Shown here: in pieces, positions 56,143 through 64,000 of the stretch
Layout: each line of letters starts with the position of its first letter
How positions within the stretch are numbered: the stretch's first letter is position 1
The notes under the pieces: generated by a model
Database searches by the model: none
Told to the model about the DNA's origin: nothing
Seen by the model: the letters and a program-made list of their open reading frames with translations, nothing else
Assembly: GCF_001939735.1 (NCBI RefSeq)
Contig: NZ_MJIL01000060.1
Span: 1 to 64,000, forward strand
DNA length: 64,000 nt
Direction: 5' to 3'
Source of the DNA: Photobacterium proteolyticum
GTDB taxonomy: Bacteria > Pseudomonadota > Gammaproteobacteria > Enterobacterales > Vibrionaceae
Translations under genes and position numbers: made by a program

Positions 56143-57054
56143 TTAGGCGCTTTTAATTCCCTCAAGATGGGTTTGGCATTGCTGCTTGGCGGTTGCAAAA
56201 AACGCCTGCAGGTAATGCCTTTCCCGCTCAGACGCACGAATGGCTGCAAATAGCCGTCGCCATAGTCCTTCCCCTAGCGGTTTGCTTACGACCAGCCCCT
56301 GACGGGCAAAATCATAAATGGCCCAGTTAGGCAGTGCAGCAACCCCCAACCCAGCAGATACCATCTGTACCAGCATCAAGGTATTGTCAGCTTGTTTCCA
56401 GTTCTGCGGCTCGATATCTGCCGGTTGCAAGAAATGCTTCACCACATCCAGGCGCCCTTTTTGAACTGGGTAGCTGAGCATAGTCTGATCGGCGAGATCT
56501 TGTGGTGAGATATAGTCTTTGCTGGCCAGTGGTGACTGCGGGGAAACCACCAGACGCATTTCAAAATCAAACAGTGGTTCGAAGTGGACTTCACTGCGGG
56601 CCTGAATGTCTGAGGTGATCACCAAGTCGAGTTCGCCTGCGCTTAACGCTGGTAGAGGCTCGAACCCGAAACCTGACGAGAAATCCAATGTCACACTAGG
56701 CCAGTGGATTTGGTATTCCTTCAACGCTGGCATCAACCATTGAAAGCAGGAGTGGCATTCAATGGCCATGTGCAAGCGGCCGTTGGCGTCTTCCTTCAGG
56801 CTGGCAAGCTCATGTTCGGCTTTGGCGATACGGGGGATCAGGTCGTCAGCGAGTTTGAGCAAGATCTCCCCTTCGGCAGTGAACTTTACCGGCCGGGTTT
56901 TTCTCAGAAATAGCTGACCACCGAGCCGCTGCTCGAGATCTTTTAGTTGGTGAGAGAGAGCGGACTGGGTCAGGCAGAGGGTGTTGGCTGTTGCAGTCAG
57001 CGAGCCAGTATCCCTTAGGACTGATAATGTTCTTAAGTGTTTAATTTCGATCAT
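56143..57054 (-). CDS. metR: LysR-type regulator of methionine synthesis
   Basis: 303 residues. N-terminal helix-turn-helix (TGSLTATANTLCLTQSALSH) preceded by MIEIKHLRTLSVLRDTGS, as in MetR. It activates metE with homocysteine as cofactor. The divergent position next to metE, with met boxes between, supports the identification. Confidence 0.95.
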   Translation of the reverse strand: MIEIKHLRTLSVLRDTGSLTATANTLCLTQSALSHQLKDLEQRLGGQLFLRKTRPVKFTAEGEILLKLADDLIPRIAKAEHELASLKEDANGRLHMAIECHSCFQWLMPALKEYQIHWPSVTLDFSSGFGFEPLPALSAGELDLVITSDIQARSEVHFEPLFDFEMRLVVSPQSPLASKDYISPQDLADQTMLSYPVQKGRLDVVKHFLQPADIEPQNWKQADNTLMLVQMVSAGLGVAALPNWAIYDFARQGLVVSKPLGEGLWRRLFAAIRASERERHYLQAFFATAKQQCQTHLEGIKSA

Positions 57055-57178
57055 AGCTTCCTTTACCGTCCTTGTCGCAGATGACTCATCGCTCTCGTTA
57101 TCCTTTGAAATTCAGCGAGTTTCCTGTCGCCGTCCGATGAGCTGATAAGAGCAATGTACCTGTAAAAAAGAGATGTGT

Positions 57179-57202
57179 AAACATCTAGACGTCCAAATGG
57201 AT
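57179..57202. promoter_or_regulatory. Tandem met boxes (MetJ operator)
   Basis: AAACATCT (6 of 8), AGACGTCC (7 of 8) and AAATGGAT (4 of 8) lie head to tail against the consensus AGACGTCT. Tandem eight-base boxes are the MetJ repressor pattern. They lie between metR and metE and could repress both. No clear MetR box TGAA-N5-TTCA was found. Confidence 0.6.
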
Positions 57203-57329
57203 TTGTTGTATGAGCCTTGGTGATTATTAATATTTTTCATAATCACTGTGAATTATAAGAAATTGTTCATGTGTCGGGGTTAAGTCATTGTTTAGTCATC
57301 GACAGTTACCAGCACAGAGAGACTGCAAC

Positions 57330-59627
57330 ATGACAACCCAAAATAAAACAACCACCCACATTCTTGGCTACCCACGGGTAGGGAGCCAACGTGAACTCAA
57401 GTTTGCCCAGGAAAAATACTGGCGAGGTGAAATCGACCAGAAAGAGCTTAAAGAGGTAGGTAGCCTGCTGCGTCATCGTCACTGGGGTGATCAGGTTGGT
57501 GCCGGTATCGATTATGTCTCGGTTGGGGATTTTGCCTGGTATGACCATGTACTGAGTACCAGTATGCTGCTGGGCCATATTCCTAAGCGACACAATAATG
57601 GCTTCCCCGATCTCGATACTCTGTTCCGGGTTGCTCGCGGTAAAGCGCCGACAGGCTGTGCCTGTGCAGCGTCAGACATGACGAAGTGGTTTAACACCAA
57701 CTATCACTACATCGTGCCGGAGTTCAGTGCCGACGATCAGTTTAATGTCAGCTGGCAGCAGCTATTCGAAGAAGTGGCGGAGGCCAAGAAGGCCGGCCAT
57801 GACGTCAAGCCTGTGTTGCTTGGTCCTGTATCTTATCTATGGCTGGGTAAAGAAAAGGAGTCAGGATTCGACCGTCTGTCACTACTGCCTCGTCTGCTGA
57901 CAGCTTATCAGAAAATCCTCGGTAAGCTGGCAGGGCTTGGCGTAGAGTGGGTCCAGATTGACGAGCCGGTGCTAGCACTAGAGTTGCCGAAAGAGTGGGC
58001 TGACTCATTTAAACTGGCCTATCAGGTGTTAAACGGCAGTACTAAGCTGTTGCTGACCACATATTTTGACAATATTACTCACCACCTGGATAAAATTGTC
58101 GAGCTTAATGTCGACGGTTTGCACATTGATTTGTCTGCGTCACCGGAGCAGCTAAGTGAAGTTGTGGCGGCGCTGCCACAGGATTGGGTACTGTCAGCGG
58201 GGGTAATTAACGGACGTAATGTATGGCGAGCTGATTTGGCGCAGTTGCTGTCTGTCTTGCAGCCGGTTAAAGAACAGCTAGGTTCTCGACTGTGGCTAGC
58301 AAGCTCTTGTTCTCTACTGCATAGCCCGATTGACCTTGACCTGGAAACGGAACTTAACCCCGAGGTTCGTCAGTGGCTGTCATTTGCCAAACAGAAGTGT
58401 CGCGAGGTGACATTGCTGGCTCAGGCACTTGATGGTAGCGAACTGGCCCAACAGGAATGTCTCCAATACAGTGCGCCAATTAAGGCTCGGGTAACCAGTG
58501 AGCTGGTAAACAATGCAGAAGTGCGTCAGCGTACTGCGGCAATTACGCCGGCACTGGCTGAGAGAAAGGCGCCTTATGCAGAGAGGGCCAGGCAACAACG
58601 AACGGCACTTAACTTACCATTATTACCAACCACAACGATTGGCTCGTTCCCACAGACGAATGAGGTCCGTACCCAGCGACGTGACTTTAAAGCCGGGCGG
58701 CTAACGGAAGCCGAATACAATACTGCGCTGAAAGGGCATATTGCCGATGCCATCGAGCGCCAACAAAAGCTTGATCTTGATGTGCTGGTGCACGGTGAAG
58801 CCGAGCGTAATGACATGGTGGAGTATTTTGCCGAGCTGCTGGAAGGTTTCGCTGTTACGCGCTTTGGTTGGGTACAAAGCTACGGTTCCCGCTGTGTTAA
58901 ACCGGCAGTTATTGTGTCTGATATCTACCGTACCAAGCCGATGACCGTAGGCTGGACGTGTTATGCCCAGTCGCTGACAAACAAGTTGGTGAAAGGCATG
59001 TTAACCGGGCCGGTGACTATTCTGGGCTGGACCTTCCCGCGCGAAGATCTGACGCGCGAAGAGGTGGCGAATCAGATAGCGTTGGCACTGCGTGACGAAG
59101 TCGCTGATTTGCAGGCTGCAGGCATTAAGGTGATTCAGATTGATGAGCCGGCGATTCGAGAGGGATTGCCGCTGAAAGCCTCGCAATGGCAGGCATATCT
59201 GGATTGGGCGGTGAATGCGTTCAAGATATCTGCCGCCAGTGCCGAACCACAAACGCAGATCCATACCCATATGTGCTATAGCGAATTCAACGATATTATC
59301 GAGTCTGTGGCTGCGTTGGATGCGGATGTGATCACGATTGAAACCTCTCGTTCTGATATGGAACTACTGAAGGCTTTTGAGGAGTTTGACTACCCGAATG
59401 AGATTGGCCCAGGCGTGTATGATATCCATTCACCGAATATCCCTGAGGTAGAGCACATTACCCAGCTGGTTGAAAAAGCTGAAATGCTCATTCCTGCAGA
59501 AAGACTGTGGATTAATCCGGACTGTGGTCTAAAAACCCGAAATTGGGAAGAAACAGAGGCTGCGCTACGTAACTTGGTGACAGCGGCTAAATCACTGCGT
59601 GAACAGTGGCAGGCGAAAGCGGTATAA
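57330..59627 (+). CDS. metE: Cobalamin-independent methionine synthase
   Basis: Transfers a methyl group from methyltetrahydrofolate triglutamate to homocysteine. 765 residues from ATG 57330, which begins [18 protein letters not shown]. The zinc-binding residues are in the C-terminal half: THMCYSEF (His, Cys) and NPDCGLKTR (Cys). [10 protein letters not shown] marks the second barrel. Control by MetJ and MetR is likely from the upstream region. Confidence 0.97.
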   Translation: MTTQNKTTTHILGYPRVGSQRELKFAQEKYWRGEIDQKELKEVGSLLRHRHWGDQVGAGIDYVSVGDFAWYDHVLSTSMLLGHIPKRHNNGFPDLDTLFRVARGKAPTGCACAASDMTKWFNTNYHYIVPEFSADDQFNVSWQQLFEEVAEAKKAGHDVKPVLLGPVSYLWLGKEKESGFDRLSLLPRLLTAYQKILGKLAGLGVEWVQIDEPVLALELPKEWADSFKLAYQVLNGSTKLLLTTYFDNITHHLDKIVELNVDGLHIDLSASPEQLSEVVAALPQDWVLSAGVINGRNVWRADLAQLLSVLQPVKEQLGSRLWLASSCSLLHSPIDLDLETELNPEVRQWLSFAKQKCREVTLLAQALDGSELAQQECLQYSAPIKARVTSELVNNAEVRQRTAAITPALAERKAPYAERARQQRTALNLPLLPTTTIGSFPQTNEVRTQRRDFKAGRLTEAEYNTALKGHIADAIERQQKLDLDVLVHGEAERNDMVEYFAELLEGFAVTRFGWVQSYGSRCVKPAVIVSDIYRTKPMTVGWTCYAQSLTNKLVKGMLTGPVTILGWTFPREDLTREEVANQIALALRDEVADLQAAGIKVIQIDEPAIREGLPLKASQWQAYLDWAVNAFKISAASAEPQTQIHTHMCYSEFNDIIESVAALDADVITIETSRSDMELLKAFEEFDYPNEIGPGVYDIHSPNIPEVEHITQLVEKAEMLIPAERLWINPDCGLKTRNWEETEAALRNLVTAAKSLREQWQAKAV

Positions 59628-59672
59628 ACAAACGTTGTTCATAGAACAGGAGTTTGTAGGCGATAGCTAAAT

Positions 59673-59699
59673 AAAAAGAGCGCTTTTGCGCTCTTTTTT
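59673..59699 (+). terminator. Terminator of metE
   Basis: Eleven-bp stem AAAAAGAGCGC/GCGCTCTTTTT with a TTTT loop and T-run. It sits between convergent metE and the lipoprotein gene and may serve both. Confidence 0.92.
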
Positions 59700-59752
59700 G
59701 CTGCTAACTAATGCAGCTTTAATGAGGACTGCCTTTGATGACAGATCAGGGG

Positions 59753-60190
59753 TTATTGTGTTTCTGTACGCTTGAATGTCAGCGTGTGGTCGGCATTAGT
59801 CAATGTCAGTTCATTGCCGGTAATGCTGGCATCACTCCACTCCGTCAGGGTGCTGCTCATGATGCGTTCCATTTTCATTGCGGGTTCCGGGCAGGCCATC
59901 ATGGTCATTCCCATTTTTTCGACACGCAGCTTCCCGTCCTTCAGCTCTGCCTGGCCGAAGTAGCGATTACAGCCCGAGTGGCCGTTGGCCGCCAGATCAG
60001 TGCCCAGCTCAAGGTTTGGTGCTTTAAATGGCTCCGGTAAATCGATCGCTTTGTTATCGACCTTGGTTAATACCCAGTTATGGGTGGCCAAATCCGATTC
60101 GGCGATAACATGTGTGTTGCTGCTATTGTTGGCCGCACAGGCCGCAAGAATAGCGGGTAAGGCTAAAATGGCTAGAAAACGCTTTCTCAT
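59753..60190 (-). CDS. META-domain lipoprotein, HslJ-like
   Basis: 145 residues. Lipoprotein signal with lipobox LAAC near residue 18, then one META domain: HNWVLTKVDNKAI, GCNRYFGQAEL and KMGMTMMACPEP. E. coli HslJ is linked to heat shock and novobiocin resistance; the role here is not shown. Single gene, envelope-located. Confidence 0.88.
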   Translation of the reverse strand: MRKRFLAILALPAILAACAANNSSNTHVIAESDLATHNWVLTKVDNKAIDLPEPFKAPNLELGTDLAANGHSGCNRYFGQAELKDGKLRVEKMGMTMMACPEPAMKMERIMSSTLTEWSDASITGNELTLTNADHTLTFKRTETQ

Positions 60191-60396
60191 AATATGGTTC
60201 CCGGAGTTTAATTTTTATACTGCGTGCATTCGAACATAAGCTTCCTGAATATTAGTTTAATCGCTTACATTATCAATTGTACGACGTTTCTTATTGATAT
60301 GACTCGACTATAAACCAAGAGTTCAATTTCGTGAACACATCGCAACATGTATCGGCTAGAAAGAACACTGGAATTGTGAGTACCCATAGATTTATA

Positions 60397-60422
60397 ACTA
60401 TACCCAAACTACCTCAAGATGC
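60397..60422. repeat. Dispersed intergenic motif, copy 2
   Basis: TATACCCAAACTACCTCAAGATGC, nearly identical to 31127-31155. The surrounding region 60191-60619 holds no gene. Confidence 0.6.
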
Positions 60423-60619
60423 TCGTTTCAGCGAGAATTACTTGGCTTATAGGCTAGGCACCGATTTGAAGATCTAGTGGTTCTAAATTAATAATCGATA
60501 ATACTTTGCCAAATGTAACCCTGTTTTCTGTTAGGCGGATGTCATTTTTACCCTTTGAAATAGGAGGATAACTCTCCATTTTGCAATAATCATCCAGATG
60601 GTGAATAAGTGGTGGGTGT

Positions 60620-62242
60620 TTATTCGTCCTGCTTTTTATTGACTATATGTAGATGTACATCTTGCTGCGGGAAAGGGATGGACAAACCTTCTTTGTCAAA
60701 GCGTATTTTTACCTCTCGGGTAATGTCCCAATACACGTCCCAGTAGTCTTCTGTTTTCACCCAGGGGCGAACAATAAAGTCGATCGATGAAGTGTTGAGA
60801 GTGTGAAGCTTGATTGTTTTTTCAGGAGTCTTAAGAACTGCAGGGTGGGCATCAACGATATCGTTTAGTACATGTTCTGCGTGTTCGACACTGTCACTAT
60901 AACCAATTCCAAATACCATATCGACACGCCGTACGCGCTCGTGGGTGACATTTTTAATCGTATCTCCCCAAATTTTGCTGTTGGGGACAATCATTATCTG
61001 GTTGTCAAAGGTCTTGATAGTGGTACTGACCAGGCTCATGTGGCTGACTTTGCCTGAGACGCCGCCAGCCTCGACAAAATCTCCGACATCAAAAGGGCGG
61101 TAGATTAACAACATCATGCCCGAGGCGAAGTTAGACAGGGTATCCTGAAGGGCAAAGCCAACGATAACGCCGGCAACACCGAAACCAGTCAGTATGGGGG
61201 TGAGGTTGAGGCCAATTTGCGACAGGGCGATTAACAGGCCGATGATGAAGACACCCTTGCCGCTCATCGAGATAAAGAAGTCCTGCATTAACTGGGACAT
61301 ACGCAAGTTAGGTGAGGATACTGCCCGGGTGACCATTCGTCGTGTCAGATTTTTTAAGATCCTGAAAATAAAAATAATAAAGGCAAAAATAACAAGCTTG
61401 AACAACACCTGAGGAGTATTGTCGACTAGCCACTGGCCGATATTTTTTACCCAACTGGAAAAAAGGGAAAAGAGAACTTTGGGTTTTAGCAAGTCGTCAG
61501 TCAGGTTTCCTGTTACCTCGAAGATCTGCTGGGTGTACCGGGTGGTATCTATCTCCATTGAATTGGCCAGGTCGACGAGAAACTTCAGGTTGTCGATATC
61601 GCTGGCGACATTGCGCTGAGTTAAAAGGTGTTCTAGCTGAACAGAGGGTTTTTCGCCTTCAGAGGCCGTTTTCAATTGCTTGAACAGCAATGACTCCTGT
61701 TGGCTGTTAAAAGCCAGTGAGGCCGACATAAATTCCAGTCGGTGACTGATATCTTCAACGAGGGCGCCGGCGCTTTTGGGATCAGGTGCCCCAAGGAGCT
61801 CTAGCCATTTATAGTTTACCCACTGTTCACCCAGCAACCGTGTATAGAAGCGGCGGGCATCATCAAGGCCTTTTTGTACGGATAACTTTTCTTCCTGAGT
61901 CGCTTCGTCGAGCTTCGCTTCCTCTGCTGTTATTTTTTCTGCCAGAAAGTCTGATGCCTGGGCGATAAAAGTGACTTGTTGGTTGACATGTTTGAGCAGC
62001 ATAGGGACGGTTGCATCAGTACGGCTGTCAATCAGGCCTTTGATCACACCACGCAGTTCATCATTTTTGTTGAGGAGCTGCATTTCGACCACATTTCTGG
62101 CCGATCCGGTTTTAGTCAGGGACTCTTGATAGAGTGCACTAATTTCTTTATCGAGCAATGCCAGCTGTTCTGCTTGTTCATCGTGTTGCTCTGCCATAAC
62201 GACAGAAGTGATGAGCAGCAGAATGACCATCAGTATGCGCAT
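60620..62242 (-). CDS. MscS-family mechanosensitive channel
   Basis: 540 residues from ATG 62242; a GTG at 62287 is less likely, since the signal peptide MRILMVILLLITSVVMA starts at 62242. A periplasmic coiled-coil-rich domain of about 230 residues comes first, then membrane helices and the MscS pore and beta domain: GVAGVIVGFALQDTLSNFAS, RPFDVGDFVEAGG and IVPNSKIWGDTIKN. It opens under membrane tension to release solutes during osmotic downshock. Confidence 0.9.
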   Translation of the reverse strand: MRILMVILLLITSVVMAEQHDEQAEQLALLDKEISALYQESLTKTGSARNVVEMQLLNKNDELRGVIKGLIDSRTDATVPMLLKHVNQQVTFIAQASDFLAEKITAEEAKLDEATQEEKLSVQKGLDDARRFYTRLLGEQWVNYKWLELLGAPDPKSAGALVEDISHRLEFMSASLAFNSQQESLLFKQLKTASEGEKPSVQLEHLLTQRNVASDIDNLKFLVDLANSMEIDTTRYTQQIFEVTGNLTDDLLKPKVLFSLFSSWVKNIGQWLVDNTPQVLFKLVIFAFIIFIFRILKNLTRRMVTRAVSSPNLRMSQLMQDFFISMSGKGVFIIGLLIALSQIGLNLTPILTGFGVAGVIVGFALQDTLSNFASGMMLLIYRPFDVGDFVEAGGVSGKVSHMSLVSTTIKTFDNQIMIVPNSKIWGDTIKNVTHERVRRVDMVFGIGYSDSVEHAEHVLNDIVDAHPAVLKTPEKTIKLHTLNTSSIDFIVRPWVKTEDYWDVYWDITREVKIRFDKEGLSIPFPQQDVHLHIVNKKQDE

Positions 62243-62324
62243 GTTACGGCTCACTCTTGCTAACTGATTGATAAAATAGTAAATCACACCAGCTGCCGAA
62301 ATTGCCGAAATGTGGCATTCAGTA

Positions 62325-62702
62325 TCAGATTATGTCTTGCTGGCATAAAAACTGGTGCTGGGGGAACTGCCAACACCAGTCCGGCTTGTAATTTTCCTGA
62401 TTAAGGATAACCGTCATGGGCTGCTGACGAAGGCTCAATATGTAGATTAGGGCATTATAATGCTGGCGATCGCAGATGAGTGTATCGCAACCTGAAGCCG
62501 CGATGGTGTCGGCCATGAGCTGCCGATTTACATCACTGGCTTTGTAAAAGGACATAAGCTCATGGAGCTGACAGCAGCCGACCAGGTGCCTGGCAAGGGA
62601 TAAGGATGATTGCAGGATACCGACTAGCCTTGGCTGGTTTTTCTGATTGGTGAGTAGGCGAACCCATGATGTAGCATGAGTGAATTCGTTGCCTTTTTGC
62701 AT
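62325..62702 (-). CDS. Small hypothetical protein, possible cell-division inhibitor-like
   Basis: 125 residues, cytosolic. It starts at ATG after AAGGTGGAG. Sequence features include Ser/Leu-rich SSLSLARHLVGCC and ILSLRQQPMTVIL, a layout that loosely recalls SulA-type proteins, but I see too little similarity to name it. The flanks hold no LexA box that I could find. Confidence 0.55.
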   Translation of the reverse strand: MQKGNEFTHATSWVRLLTNQKNQPRLVGILQSSLSLARHLVGCCQLHELMSFYKASDVNRQLMADTIAASGCDTLICDRQHYNALIYILSLRQQPMTVILNQENYKPDWCWQFPQHQFLCQQDII

Positions 62703-62843
62703 AACTCCACCTTAATTTCCCTGCGAAATTATTAGTCGCTATAACACGTTAAAAGTAGTCAATATTGACCACTTTGAAAACAGTGTTTTTATAATAGAAT
62801 GCGTTTTAGGAATATTGTCAGCGGTAGGTCAAATAATTGGATG

Positions 62844-62887
62844 AAAAAAGCCCACAACACTTACATTAATCAGTAAGGGTTATGGGC
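62844..62887 (-). terminator. Terminator of RND pump gene
   Basis: Stem of fifteen pairs (62850-62864 with 62873-62887, one mismatch and one G-U) followed on the minus strand by TTTTTT. Confidence 0.88.
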
Positions 62888-62963
62888 AACGTTCAACATA
62901 GCGAGTATCAATAGTGTGTGTTAAGAGAACACACAAGTTAGTACTCTTTATTGCGTACTTTAC

Positions 62964-64000
62964 TTAGGCAGTAACTGGTGTCTCCTGAATCTGGCTTGGT
63001 TGTTTGGTTTTCGTCGGAATACGGAAAATCAGCGTATAGCTAACTGGCAAGACGATTAGTGTCAGTACCGTAGCAAAGCCGAGACCAAAGATGATCGTGA
63101 CTGCCATTGCCACAAAGAAAGGGTCAAATAGCAGCGGGATCATACCGAGCATAGTGGTGATCGCCGCCATACCTACCGGTCTTACACGACTTACGGAAGA
63201 GTCAAAGACGGCGTCGTATGGGGACTTGCCGGATTTGATCTCGGCGTTAATTTGGTCGACCAGAACAATGCCGTTTTTGATGATCATACCGCTAAGGCTG
63301 AGCATACCGAGGATCGCCATGAAGCTGAGTGGCGCATCCAGTAATAGCAGCCCTGAGGCAATACCAATAATCGCAAGCGGCACATTGAACCAGATCACCA
63401 GAGGTTGTCTGACCGAGTTGAACAGGACAACGGTGATCAGGAACATAGCCAGATAGCCTAGTGGCAGTGAACTGAAGATACTTGCCTGCGCATCGCGCGA
63501 GGTTTCGTACTCGCCACCCCACTCAAACGAATACCCATCAGGAAGCTCAATGGCCTCGACTTTGTCGCGTATCTTGCGGTGGACTGAATCAGCTGTTTCA
63601 CCACTGCCAAGTACAGGATCAGCAAAAACAGTAAGCATACGTTTTCGGTCTCGGCGCATGATGATAGGGTTTTCCCATTCGGTGTCGAAAGAAGAAACCA
63701 GCTGCGTGACAGGAACAAATGTACTGTTTTCGCCACTCCAGACCTGCAGTTTAAGCAAGCTGTTAGCATCAAGACGCTCTTGCTCCGGCGCTCGTGCCAT
63801 GATCGGCATCAGGTGCGACTGTTCTCGGTAGGTACCGATAGATTTGCCGCTGAAGTTGATCAACAAGGCGGTATCCAGGTCCTGCTTGCTGATACCGACC
63901 TCGCGAGACTGGGCCAGGTTCAACTGAGGGCGAACAACCGTCACTTGGTTACGCCAGCTATGGCGGATATTCTCTGCAGTTGGCTCGGTAAGAAAGATTT
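62964..64000 (-). CDS. RND-family efflux permease, C-terminal part (partial)
   Basis: The frame is open through the right edge of the window, so the upstream two thirds of the gene are missing. The 345 residues seen cover a porter subdomain (WGGEYETSRDA) and the last six membrane helices, with GMIIKNGIVLVDQIN, SRVRPVGMAAITTMLG and FGLGFATVLTLIVLPV. These are typical of proton-driven RND exporters of the HAE or AcrB-like group. Substrate and partners lie outside the window. Confidence 0.9.
   Translation of the reverse strand, partial: IFLTEPTAENIRHSWRNQVTVVRPQLNLAQSREVGISKQDLDTALLINFSGKSIGTYREQSHLMPIMARAPEQERLDANSLLKLQVWSGENSTFVPVTQLVSSFDTEWENPIIMRRDRKRMLTVFADPVLGSGETADSVHRKIRDKVEAIELPDGYSFEWGGEYETSRDAQASIFSSLPLGYLAMFLITVVLFNSVRQPLVIWFNVPLAIIGIASGLLLLDAPLSFMAILGMLSLSGMIIKNGIVLVDQINAEIKSGKSPYDAVFDSSVSRVRPVGMAAITTMLGMIPLLFDPFFVAMAVTIIFGLGFATVLTLIVLPVSYTLIFRIPTKTKQPSQIQETPVTA

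Noticed and set aside
1..64000. CRISPR array, integron VCR cassettes or prophage
   Set aside because: No regularly spaced repeats, integrase or phage structural genes were seen.

Overview
The window looks like chromosomal DNA of a facultatively anaerobic marine gammaproteobacterium, most likely a member of the Vibrionaceae (Photobacterium, Grimontia or Enterovibrio type; the genus cannot be fixed from this sequence alone). Pointers are the nitrite-reducing nrf cluster, glpACB, a DcuC carrier, the YfiN/YfiR and several other diguanylate cyclases, a ToxR-like membrane regulator, the tRNA Cys-Gly-Leu array and the mix of Vibrio-type conserved hypotheticals. Coding density is high and operons are tight, often with 4-base ATGA overlaps.

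Layout. 0.1-7.8 kb: periplasmic nitrite ammonification. nrfA (minus) diverges from nrfBCD; a second unit nrfE-thioredoxin-nrfF handles attachment of haem to the catalytic CXXCK site. The 560-base divergent region carries good FNR-like and NarP-like sites. 8-12 kb: a receiver-TPR regulator, a glyoxalase-fold protein, and the KDG pathway pair kdgK-kdgA. 12.3-12.9 kb: a tRNA operon (Cys, Gly, a broken Gly copy, Leu) with a strong stable-RNA promoter. 13-16.2 kb: 5-oxoprolinase pxpABC followed by a gamma-glutamylcyclotransferase. 16.2-25.5 kb: mixed housekeeping genes, including an acyl-CoA ligase, the YfiR/YfiN c-di-GMP module, a pirin and a FAN1-like VRR nuclease. 25.5-37.3 kb: a Nudix-PAP2 fusion, YdiJ, AqpZ, a LysR/CDF-like divergent pair, a NYN protein, a YggN-type protein and YgiQ.

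37.3-41.0 kb looks different: it is visibly more AT-rich, has long non-coding stretches, an orphan protein, the decayed middle part of an IS110-family transposase, a small diguanylate cyclase and a two-gene ToxR/ToxS-like membrane regulator. This is the best candidate for an acquired or unstable segment. 41-49 kb: an Aer-type receptor, DcuC, a LysR/MFS pair and an HBM-type chemoreceptor. 49-53.5 kb: anaerobic glycerol-3-phosphate dehydrogenase glpACB with a GlpR-like operator. 53.6-64 kb: another diguanylate cyclase, small conserved proteins, metR/metE with met boxes between them, an HslJ-like lipoprotein, an MscS-type channel and the C-terminal third of an RND efflux pump that runs off the right edge.

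The theme linking many genes is anaerobic or micro-oxic growth (Nrf, GlpABC, DcuC, Aer, FNR-like sites) and c-di-GMP signalling (three GGDEF proteins, no EAL protein). I did not find a CRISPR array, a defence island, a prophage or a biosynthetic cluster. The least explained items are the ToxRS-like pair, the exported Nudix-PAP2 fusion and the orphan protein at 38.0 kb.
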